Positions 1 through 5,392 of a stretch of DNA of 5,392 nt are shown here, one piece after another. The notes under the pieces are model-generated. The model did not search any database. It was not told the origin of the DNA and saw only the letters and a program-made list of their open reading frames with translations. Every line of letters begins with the position of its first letter. Within the stretch, counting starts at the first letter, position 1. The position numbers and the translations under genes were made by a program. Source of the DNA: Actinomycetes bacterium (GTDB lineage: Bacteria; Actinomycetota; Acidimicrobiia; Acidimicrobiales; JAKAOS01); NCBI GenBank assembly GCA_021790615.1, contig JAJYGW010000064.1, positions 1 through 5,392 of the forward strand, read 5' to 3'.

Positions 1-1597
1 GTGCCGGCAGCTGCGTGGGCATGGGTGCCGGTGCCGGCACGGGTGCGCCGTCGATGTCTCGTCCGCCCTGGGTCAGCACCCACCACGCCCGGAACGACTC
101 CCGGGGAAGGGGGGGCAGCGCGCGGCTCTCGGTCCAGCCGGCGAGCGGGGGTGGGAGATGGTCCAGGAGGCCCCGGGCCGCGAGCGGCGACAGCGTACCG
201 ACGACCCGGGTCGCGGCTGCCCAGCGACGTGGGCCGCCCATCATCCAGCCGGACGCGGCCATCACGGCCGCCTCGAGCGCGTCACCAGCGCGGCGCCGCG
301 CCGCGCCCTTGGCTTTGGTGCGGGCGTGCTCGACGTGACGGGCGCGCAGCTCGACGAGCAGGTCCGGGATGTCGATGCGGACCGGGCAGACCTCGTAGCA
401 GGCGCCGCAGAGGGTGGAGGCGAACGGAAGTGACCAGTTGTCCTCGATGCCGGTGAGCTGGGGGGAGAGCACGGCACCGATCGGCCCGGGGTAGGCGGAG
501 CCGTAGGCATGACCACCGACGCGCTCGTAGACGGGGCAGACGTTGAGGCACGCGGAGCAGCGGATGCACCGCAGCGCTTCCCGGCCGATGGGATCGGCGC
601 GCGTCGCGCGCCGGCCGTTGTCGACGAGCACGACGTGGAGGTTTCTCGGCCCGTCCCCTGGTGTGACGCCGGTCCAGGTCGACGTGTAGGGGTTCATGCG
701 CTCGGCAGTGGAGCTCCGGGGGAGCAGCTGGAAGAAGATCCCGAGGTCGGCCCAGCTCGCGACGAGCTTCTCGATGCCGACGACCGAGATCAGCGTCTCG
801 GGGAGCGTGAGGCACATCCGACCGTTCCCCTCCGACTCGACCACCACCAGCGTGCCCGTCTCCGCGACGGCGAAGTTGGCGCTCGAGATCGCGACCGAGG
901 CGTGCAGGAAGCGGTCGCGCAAGTACCGCCGGGCGGCGGCGGCGAGCGCCTCGGGTTCGTCAGCGAGCGCGGGGTCGACGCCGGGCATGTGGTCGAGGAA
1001 GATCTGGCGGATCTCCGACCGGTTTCGATGGATGGCGGGGACCAGGATGTGGCTCGGGAGGTCGTCCGCCAGCTGGACGATGAGCTCGGCCAGGTCCGTC
1101 TCCACGGCGTGGACGCCGGCCGCACTGAGCGCGTCGTTGAGCCCGATCTCCTGGGTGGTCATCGACTTGACCTTGACGACCTCGCCCACGCCGGTCTCGG
1201 CGACGAGCCGGCAGACGATCCCGTTCGCCTCGGCGGCGTCCCGGGCGACGTGGACGTGCCCGCCGGCCCGCTCCACGCGTTCGGAGAAGGTGGCGAGCAG
1301 CTCGTCCAGCCGATCGAGTGCGTCGTCCTTGACTGCGGCGCCTGCGAGGCGGAGCGCCTCCCAGTCGGGCACCTCGCCGACCGCGGCCGCCCGCTTCGCG
1401 CGGATCGTCGCCGTCGCCCGACCCAGGTTCGCCCGGAGCTGGCTGTCACGGAGCGCGACTCGGGCCGCTTCGGGGAAGGGCTCGCGCTGGCGGAGCTGGC
1501 CGATCGGTGAGGCGTGGGGCAGGTCGAGGGGGCCGGCCGGGCACCCCCGCCCCCCGTCCCCCGTCGCCGCACGCCGATCCCGCACGGGGCCGGTCAT
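1..1597 (-). CDS. lutB: LutB/LldF, iron-sulfur subunit of L-lactate oxidation complex (3' end outside window)
   Basis: Electron-transfer subunit of the cytoplasmic LutABC (LldEFG) complex, which oxidises L-lactate to pyruvate. The frame opens with ATG at 1597-1595, overlapping the lutA stop as ATGA, and stays open for 532 codons to the window edge. Residues about 95-330 form the LUD-type domain, with VKVKSMTTQEIG near 141-152 and ISSANFAVAETGTLV near 237-251. Two ferredoxin-like motifs follow: C344-x2-C347-x2-C350-x3-C354-P and C397-GA-C400-x3-C404-P. The stretch ESFRAWW near 500-506 resembles the usual end of the family. Known LutB proteins are roughly 475 residues; this one has about 35 extra N-terminal residues and a Pro/Ala-rich tail (516-532) without a stop in view. 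A short GAGGG lies about 12 nt upstream of the start, but translational coupling to lutA is likely. Identity is confident; the true C-terminus is unknown. Confidence 0.93.
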   Translation of the reverse strand, partial: MTGPVRDRRAATGDGGRGCPAGPLDLPHASPIGQLRQREPFPEAARVALRDSQLRANLGRATATIRAKRAAAVGEVPDWEALRLAGAAVKDDALDRLDELLATFSERVERAGGHVHVARDAAEANGIVCRLVAETGVGEVVKVKSMTTQEIGLNDALSAAGVHAVETDLAELIVQLADDLPSHILVPAIHRNRSEIRQIFLDHMPGVDPALADEPEALAAAARRYLRDRFLHASVAISSANFAVAETGTLVVVESEGNGRMCLTLPETLISVVGIEKLVASWADLGIFFQLLPRSSTAERMNPYTSTWTGVTPGDGPRNLHVVLVDNGRRATRADPIGREALRCIRCSACLNVCPVYERVGGHAYGSAYPGPIGAVLSPQLTGIEDNWSLPFASTLCGACYEVCPVRIDIPDLLVELRARHVEHARTKAKGAARRRAGDALEAAVMAASGWMMGGPRRWAAATRVVGTLSPLAARGLLDHLPPPLAGWTESRALPPLPRESFRAWWVLTQGGRDIDGAPVPAPAPMPTQLPA

Positions 1598-2337
1598 GCG
1601 CCGGCACCGCCCTCACGTGCCGCCAGGATCTCGGCCAGGTGGATCGGGCGGACGCCGGTGCGGAGCCGTGCGAGCCCACCGCCGATGTGCATGAGGCACG
1701 AGGCGTCCGCGGCCGTCACGTACTCGGCGCCGCTCGCGCGCACCGCCGCCATCTTGTCCGCGAGCATCGCGGTCGAGGTGTCGGCGTTCTTCACGGCAAA
1801 GGTCCCCCCGAAGCCGCAGCAGGTGCTCGCGTCCGGGAGAGGAGCCAGCTCGAGGCCGCGGACGTGCCGGAGGAGCGTCAGCGGTCGCTCCCCGAGATGG
1901 AGCAGCCGGGTCGAGTGGCAGGTGGGGTGGTAGGTCACGCGGTGGGGGAAGCTCGCCCCGAGGTCGACCACGCCGAGGACGTCGGTGAGGAACTCGCTCA
2001 GCTCGTAAGTCTTCCCCGCGAGTGCGCGAGCGGCGTCGGCGAGGTCCTCGTCGCCCGCTCGGGTGGCGATCGTGGCGTGCTGGTGCCGGGCGGCGGCGGC
2101 GCAGGAGCCGGAGGGCGTGACCACGGCGTCGAAGGCCGAGAACACCTCGGTGTGGCGTCGGACGAGTGCGAGCGCCTCCCGGCGATAGCCAGAGTTCGCG
2201 TGCATCTGGCCGCAGCAGACCTGTCCCAGGGGGAACTCGACCTCGCAGCCCGCCCGCCTGAGCACTGCCACGGTTGCCCTGCCGACGTCGGGGAAGAGCG
2301 CGTCGGCGAGGCAGGTCACGAAGAGCGCGACCCGCAT
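1594..2337 (-). CDS. lutA: LutA/LldE, cysteine-rich (CCG-domain) subunit of L-lactate oxidation complex
   Basis: A 247-residue protein of the usual length for LutA/LldE, the cysteine-rich-domain subunit of the LutABC complex that oxidises L-lactate to pyruvate. Two CCG domains are visible. The first has C9, CCG at 41-43 and SGSC ending at C79. The second has YHPTCH with C140, CCGFGGTF with C173/C174, and DASC with C214. These cysteines match the cluster-binding pattern shared with heterodisulfide reductase HdrB-type proteins. The start ATG (2337-2335) shares one base with the stop of the LacI-family gene (TGATG), and the stop (1596-1594) overlaps the lutB start as ATGA. No strong Shine-Dalgarno is seen immediately upstream, so reinitiation after the regulator gene is the likely mode of translation. 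Complete and intact. Confidence 0.94.
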   Translation of the reverse strand: MRVALFVTCLADALFPDVGRATVAVLRRAGCEVEFPLGQVCCGQMHANSGYRREALALVRRHTEVFSAFDAVVTPSGSCAAAARHQHATIATRAGDEDLADAARALAGKTYELSEFLTDVLGVVDLGASFPHRVTYHPTCHSTRLLHLGERPLTLLRHVRGLELAPLPDASTCCGFGGTFAVKNADTSTAMLADKMAAVRASGAEYVTAADASCLMHIGGGLARLRTGVRPIHLAEILAAREGGAGA

Positions 2338-3386
2338 CAGGCTCGGCGTGCGCGCCTGGCGCTCTTCCGTCGTGGGGGGGCGGTCGAGGCCCGCACGACC
2401 AGCTCCGTGCCGAGCACCGCCTGGCGGTGCTCGTGTGCTAGCCCGCTCGCCTCTTCGAGGAGCAGCTCGCCGGCGAGCTGGCCGAGATCACGCGCCGGCT
2501 GGCGGACCGAGGAGAGCGGGACGGTCGCGGCCGCAGCGAAGTCGATGTCGTCGTAGCCGACGATGGAGAAGTCGTCCGGCACGGACACGCCCTCAGCGGA
2601 GAGCTCCCGCAGCATCCCGAGCGCGAGGAGGTCGTTGCTGCAGAAGGCCGCCGTCGGTCGGTGCGCCTCGGGCATCCCGAGCAGCTGCGTCGCGGCCTCG
2701 TACCCGCCTTCGATGGTGAGGGCGCGCGCCGTCACCGACACGAGCTCGGCACCTGGCTCGTCGTGTTGCAGGAAGGCGACGTGGGCGCCCTTCGCGCGGT
2801 CGGCGACCTGGCTCTCCCGCCCCTTGCCGCCGACGAAGGCGACCCGGCGGTGCCCGAGGGCGAGCAGGTGCTGGACGGCGCTCCGCCCGCCGCCGACGTC
2901 GTCGACCGACACGGAGCACGCGAGCCCTTCGGGCGCCTCGCTGTCGAGCAGGACCACCGAGATCCCCTGGCGGCGGAGGCGGGTGACCTGGCGGTCTATC
3001 GGGCCGACCGGCACCACGAGGACTCCCTGGACGCGCTGTTCCGTGAGGAGCTGGATGTAACGGTCCTGGCGGTCCTCGTCGGTGTCGCTGTCACAGAGCA
3101 CCACCGAGAGCCCCGCTGCGCCCAGCACGTCCTCGACCCCGCGGGCGACCTCGGTGAAGAACGGGTTCGTGATGTCGAGGACCAGGACCCCGGCGATCCG
3201 GCTCCGCTGCGCGCGGAGCTGGCGGGCTGACTCGTTGCGGACGAAGTGCAACTCGGCGATCGCAGCCTCGACGCGTGCGCGCGTGTCACTCCGCACTCGA
3301 TCGGTCCGGTTGAGGACGTTCGACACCGTCCCGACCGAGACCCCGGCATGGCGCGCGACATCCTTGATGTTGACGGATCCGGCCAA
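2337..3386 (-). CDS. LacI-family transcriptional regulator, probable rhamnose/lactate pathway repressor
   Basis: A 349-residue regulator of full LacI/PurR length. The N-terminal helix-turn-helix spans about residues 6-26 (NIKDVARHAGVSVGTVSNVL), followed by the hinge helix near 49-61 (RNESARQLR). The periplasmic-binding-protein-like effector domain starts at about 64 (IAGVLVLDITNPFF), and the C-terminal lobe carries CSNDLLALG (249-257) and VGYDDIDFA (276-284). The start is TTG at 3386-3384, supported by GGGAGG 8 nt upstream; I see no better in-frame ATG or GTG. The last 13 residues form a basic tail (PPRRKSARRARRA). The gene leads a lutAB transcription unit and diverges from the rhamnose genes, so it probably controls both and itself. 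A rhamnose-pathway intermediate is a plausible inducer, but the ligand cannot be read from sequence. It may correspond to actinobacterial RhaR, which I infer from context only. Confidence 0.93.
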   Translation of the reverse strand: MAGSVNIKDVARHAGVSVGTVSNVLNRTDRVRSDTRARVEAAIAELHFVRNESARQLRAQRSRIAGVLVLDITNPFFTEVARGVEDVLGAAGLSVVLCDSDTDEDRQDRYIQLLTEQRVQGVLVVPVGPIDRQVTRLRRQGISVVLLDSEAPEGLACSVSVDDVGGGRSAVQHLLALGHRRVAFVGGKGRESQVADRAKGAHVAFLQHDEPGAELVSVTARALTIEGGYEAATQLLGMPEAHRPTAAFCSNDLLALGMLRELSAEGVSVPDDFSIVGYDDIDFAAAATVPLSSVRQPARDLGQLAGELLLEEASGLAHEHRQAVLGTELVVRASTAPPRRKSARRARRA

Positions 3387-3394
3387 CGACCTGG

Positions 3395-3400
3395 CCTCCC
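3395..3400 (-). promoter_or_regulatory. Shine-Dalgarno of the LacI-family gene, supporting a TTG start
   Basis: On the minus strand this reads GGGAGG, ending 8 nt before the TTG at 3386-3384. The spacing and the strong match to the 16S rRNA tail support the rare TTG initiation codon. The same six bases form one arm of an inverted repeat (3395-3414). Confidence 0.7.
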
Positions 3401-3414
3401 TCTCGATGGGGAGG
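3395..3414. promoter_or_regulatory. Candidate LacI-type operator (20-bp palindrome, central TCGA)
   Basis: CCTCCC at 3395-3400 is the reverse complement of GGGAGG at 3409-3414, and the central four bases at 3403-3406 are TCGA, so 16 of 20 positions are symmetric. An even palindrome with a central CG step is the usual form of LacI-family operators. It covers the regulator's ribosome-binding site and lies close downstream of a possible -10 element, a position suited to autorepression. Alternatively the arms could form an RNA hairpin that hides the Shine-Dalgarno. The assignment is inference from symmetry and position only. Confidence 0.4.
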
Positions 3415-3444
3415 AGCTTACCCAGGCCTCGCGGCCCATGCCAG
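3415..3444 (-). promoter_or_regulatory. Weak candidate promoter for the lacI-lutA-lutB unit
   Basis: On the minus strand, CTGGCA (3444-3439, 4 of 6 matches to TTGACA) is separated by 18 bp from TAAGCT (3420-3415, which fits the TAnnnT form of actinobacterial -10 elements). Transcription would begin near 3408, leaving a leader of about 20 nt that contains the GGGAGG ribosome site. Hexamer matches this weak occur by chance, so this is a suggestion. Confidence 0.3.
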
Positions 3445-3470
3445 ATGATCGGCCTTGCCGGAAGGCATGG
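3436..3470. repeat. Nested inverted repeats in the divergent control region
   Basis: An outer inverted repeat pairs CCATGCC (3436-3442) with GGCATGG (3464-3470). Within the same stretch, GCCTT (3452-3456) pairs with AAGGC (3462-3466) around GCCGG, making a 15-bp near-palindrome. The two use overlapping right arms, so they are alternative pairings. The position between two divergent genes favours a protein-binding site over a terminator, since no gene ends here and no T-run follows. No function is demonstrated. Confidence 0.4.
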
Positions 3471-3604
3471 CGTTGCGTACGCTGCTCCGTAGAACGATTC
3501 ATACAGAGTGCCCGGAAGGGGTCGGTGGCTGGTGCGAACCGGTGACGAGCACCTCTGTCGGGACGCCCAGACGGGGGGTCCGGAGAGTCGAAGGACGAGA
3601 CGGT

Positions 3605-3610
3605 GGAAGG
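3605..3610 (+). promoter_or_regulatory. Shine-Dalgarno of rhaI, favouring the ATG at 3620
   Basis: GGAAGG at 3605-3610 sits 9 nt before the ATG at 3620, good spacing for initiation. It directly abuts the other in-frame ATG at 3611, which therefore could not use it. The choice changes the protein by three residues only. Confidence 0.6.
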
Positions 3611-3619
3611 ATGGCCGAG

Positions 3620-4760
3620 ATGAGCGAGCAGGACGGCGTACTGGCGGCGCTGAGCGAGCAGCGGATCGAGACCCCGTCGTGGGCCTTCGGGAACTCGGGC
3701 ACGCGCTTCAAGGTGTTCTCCCAGCCCGGTGTCCCGAGGGACGCGTACGAGAAGGTAGCCGACGCGGCGGCGGTGCATCGCTTCACGGGCGCTGCCCCGT
3801 CGGTCGCCCTCCACATTCCCTGGGACCGCGTCGAGGACTACGCGCTGCTCGCCAAGCGTGCGGGGGAGCTCGGGATCTCGATCGGGACGATCAATGCGAA
3901 CGTCTTCCAAGACGACGACTTCCGGCTCGGCAGCGTCTGTCACGCCGACCGGCGCGTGCGGGAGAAAGCCGTTGCCCACCTGCTCGAGTGCGTCGACATC
4001 ATGGACGAGACGGGGTCGAACGCGCTGAAGCTCTGGTTCGCGGACGGGACGAACTATCCCGGCCAGGACGACCTCCGGGCTCGCCAGGAGCGCCTCGCCG
4101 AGTGCCTTCTCCGAGTGCGCGACCGCCTGGGGCCCGGCCAGCGGATGCTCCTCGAGTACAAGCTCTTCGAACCGGCCTTCTACCACACCGACGTCCCTGA
4201 CTGGGGGACGGCCTACGTCCACTGCATGCGCCTCGGCGACGCGGCGAAGGTCGTCGTGGACACCGGGCACCACGCGCCCGGCACCAACATCGAGTTCATC
4301 GTGGCGATGCTCCTGGCGGAGGGCAAGCTCGGCGGTTTCGACTTCAACAGCCGCTTCTACGCCGACGACGACCTCATGGTGGGGGCAGCGGATCCCTTCC
4401 AGCTCTTCCGGATCCTCCACGAGGTCCGCCGGGGCGGTGGGCTCGACCCGGCGACCGACGTGGTGTTCATGCTCGACCAGTGTCACAACGTGGAGCCGAA
4501 GATCCCGGGGGAGATCCGGGCGGTGATGAACGTCCAGGAAGCCCTCGCGAAGGCACTGCTCGTCGACCTGGACGCGCTCGGCTCGGCGCAGGAAACCGGG
4601 GACGTGCTCGGCGCGAACCGACGTCCGACCACTCCTCGCGACCTGGCGCAGCGAGAAGGGCCTCGACCCCGACCCGCTCGCCGCATACGCCCGCTCCGGG
4701 TACGGGGCGCAGATCGCCGCCGAGCGCGTGGGCGGCAGCCCCGCGGGATGGGGAGCGTGA
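3620..4760 (+). CDS. rhaI: L-rhamnose isomerase, frame interrupted near its 3' end
   Basis: Isomerises L-rhamnose to L-rhamnulose with divalent metal ions on a TIM-barrel fold, the first step of rhamnose catabolism. It belongs to the RhaI type seen in Gram-positives and Pseudomonas stutzeri, distinct from E. coli RhaA. Counting from ATG 3620, visible motifs are LHIPWD (H65), LLEYKLFEP (E179, K181), VVDTGHHAPGTNIE (D214, H217), FNSRFYADDD (D249, D251) and MLDQCHN (D286), matching the known metal ligands. An Asp (D241) stands where the P. stutzeri enzyme has its His ligand 281. The frame is normal through Asn333 (4616-4618). The family's next eight residues or so are absent, and the C-terminal 47 codons (TDVRPLL to AGWGA) continue in another frame to TGA 4758-4760. 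Repaired, the protein would be about 388 residues, normal for the family. As written it does not stop but reads on into rhaD. Confidence 0.88.
4617..4760 (+). pseudogene. rhaI: Displaced C-terminal segment of rhaI in a different frame
   Basis: Read from 4617, this stretch gives TDVRPLLATWRSEKGLDPDP and then a segment with AAYARSGYGAQIAAERVGG, ending at TGA 4758-4760. That closely follows my recollection of the C-terminus of P. stutzeri L-rhamnose isomerase (TDVEPILAEARRR, then AAERP). The upstream isomerase body is in the frame starting at 4616, so the two are out of register. It has no start or ribosome site of its own and would not be translated unless the ribosome changed frame. It is the broken-off tail of the preceding gene, about 47 codons long. 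Confidence 0.82.
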
Positions 4761-5392
4761 GCGCCATCGAGGCCGGCCGCGCCGGCCACGCCGATCCCGA
4801 CCGGGTCGTCGACGAGCTCCTCCAGCGCAGCCACCGACTGGGGAGCGACCCGCGGAACACCAACTACGCCGGGGGGAACGCGTCGGCGAAGGGCGTCGCT
4901 CGAGACCCCGTGACGGGTGAGCCGGCGGAGCTCCTCTGGGTGAAGGGCTCGGGGGGGGACCTCGGGACCCTCCGGCGCGAGGGGCTCGCCGTCCTGCGCC
5001 TCGACCGCCTCCGTGCCCTGCGGGGACGCTATCCCGGGGTCGAGCGGGAGGACGAGATGGTCGCCGCCTTCGACCACTGCCTCTTCGGCAAGGGTGGTGC
5101 TGCGCCGTCGATCGACACCGCCATGCACGGCCTGGTCGAGGCGGCGCACGTCGACCACCTCCACCCCGACGCAGGCATCGGCCTCGCTACTGCGGAGGCC
5201 GGCGAGCAGCTGACGAAGGAGTGCTTCGGCGAGCGCGTGGTGTGGGTGCCCTGGCGCCGCCCGGGCTTCCAGCTCGGTCTCGACATCGCAGCGGTGGCCC
5301 GCGAGCACCCGGAGGCGATCGGGGTGGTGCTCGGCGGGCACGGGATCACGGCGTGGGGGGCCGACAGCGCCACCTGCGAGGCCAACTCGCTC
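4757..5392 (+). CDS. rhaD: Rhamnulose-1-phosphate aldolase/lactaldehyde dehydrogenase, N-terminal aldolase domain (3' end outside window)
   Basis: N-terminal part of the bifunctional enzyme (RhaD aldolase-dehydrogenase, also called RhaEW). It cleaves L-rhamnulose-1-phosphate to DHAP and L-lactaldehyde, then oxidises the aldehyde to L-lactate in a C-terminal short-chain dehydrogenase domain that lies beyond the window. Full-length members are near 680 residues; 212 are visible. Class II aldolase/adducin features are NTNYAGGNASAK (34-45), VKGSGGDLGT (62-71), SIDTAMH (118-124), the zinc motif HVDHLHPD (131-138, ligands H134 and H136) and GGHGITAWG (193-201, H195). GTG 4757 is chosen because it overlaps the native rhaI TGA as GTGA, and GGGGAG lies just before it; ATG 4748 is an in-frame alternative. 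Because of the break in rhaI, this frame is continuous with rhaI from 3620, so it may be made as the C-terminal part of a fusion. The rhamnulokinase gene needed between the two steps is not in the window. Confidence 0.9.
   Translation, partial: MSAIEAGRAGHADPDRVVDELLQRSHRLGSDPRNTNYAGGNASAKGVARDPVTGEPAELLWVKGSGGDLGTLRREGLAVLRLDRLRALRGRYPGVEREDEMVAAFDHCLFGKGGAAPSIDTAMHGLVEAAHVDHLHPDAGIGLATAEAGEQLTKECFGERVVWVPWRRPGFQLGLDIAAVAREHPEAIGVVLGGHGITAWGADSATCEANSL

Larger units (their letters stand above)
3387..3619. promoter_or_regulatory. Divergent intergenic control region between lacI-lutAB and rhaI
   Basis: About 230 bp without a convincing gene on either strand, lying between start codons that point away from each other, so it must carry promoters for both directions. 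Besides the inverted repeats and weak minus-strand promoter listed separately, it contains the palindrome GCGTACGC (3475-3482) and an A/T-richer patch at 3491-3504 (with TAGAAC at 3490-3495 and the near-symmetric GAACGATTC at 3492-3500), the likeliest place for the rhaI -10 region. Further along is GGTGC (3531-3535) with GCACC (3549-3553) flanking ACCGGT (3538-3543). I could not identify a good -35/-10 pair for rhaI. Confidence 0.6.

Noticed and set aside
509..1510. Open frame of 333 codons on the plus strand
   Set aside because: Entirely antisense to lutB, whose cysteine motifs are unmistakable; no recognisable domain.
1507..2556. Open frame of 349 codons on the plus strand
   Set aside because: Antisense to lutA and the ends of lutB and the LacI-family gene; no recognisable family feature.
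3436..3470. Intrinsic transcription terminator
   Set aside because: The hairpin potential lies between two divergent start codons, no gene ends there, and no T-run follows on either strand.
3508..4200. Open frame of 230 codons on the plus strand overlapping rhaI
   Set aside because: It shares the strand with rhaI but in another frame, and its product is an Arg/Gly/Pro-rich shadow without motifs.
4610..4630. Programmed ribosomal frameshift to restore the rhaI C-terminus
   Set aside because: No slippery heptamer or obvious stimulatory structure is visible, and a shift here would still leave out about eight residues of the family sequence. A deletion fits better.
4618..4630. Short direct repeat CCGAC-gt-CCGAC at the rhaI break as a deletion endpoint
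   Set aside because: The second copy lies downstream within normal C-terminal coding sequence, so it need not relate to the deletion; five-base repeats are common in DNA this GC-rich.
2996..5341. Open frame of 781 codons on the minus strand, antisense to rhaI and rhaD
   Set aside because: It overlaps well-recognised genes in full, has a composition typical of antisense reading in high-GC DNA, and shows no domain I can recognise. Its length reflects codon bias of the plus-strand genes.

Overview
High-GC bacterial DNA (about 70% G+C by eye, strong G/C preference at third codon positions). This, together with the actinobacterial style of the proteins, suggests a member of the Actinomycetota; the sequence alone does not fix the genus. 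The window is a divergent sugar/lactate catabolism locus, and nearly every base is coding except for about 230 bp in the middle.

Left half, minus strand, read from about 3386 down to 1: a LacI-family regulator, then lutA (lldE), then lutB (lldF), which runs off the left edge. The genes are packed tightly. The regulator's stop overlaps the lutA start as TGATG, and the lutA stop overlaps the lutB start as ATGA. LutA and LutB are two of the three parts of the iron-sulfur L-lactate oxidation complex. The third, lutC, would be expected just beyond position 1 or fused to lutB.

Middle, about 3387-3619: a divergent control region with several inverted repeats. One is a 20-bp palindrome with a central TCGA that overlaps the regulator's Shine-Dalgarno sequence and is a candidate LacI-type operator.

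Right half, plus strand: an L-rhamnose isomerase gene (rhaI), followed by the N-terminal aldolase part of a bifunctional rhamnulose-1-phosphate aldolase/lactaldehyde dehydrogenase (rhaD, also called rhaEW), which runs off the right edge. The pathway logic is coherent: rhamnose is isomerised, phosphorylated (kinase not in the window) and cleaved to DHAP plus L-lactaldehyde. The lactaldehyde is oxidised to L-lactate, which the divergently encoded Lut complex turns into pyruvate.

The most unusual observation is in rhaI. The coding frame is interrupted at about 4616-4620, where about 8 residues expected in the family are missing and the last 47 codons continue in a different frame to a TGA at 4758-4760. 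A net deletion of about 26 nt explains both. The shifted frame meets no stop and is in phase with rhaD, so as written the locus encodes one continuous RhaI-RhaD chain joined by an arginine/proline-rich linker. This is either a real fusing mutation or an assembly error. I saw no RNA genes, CRISPR arrays or mobile elements.
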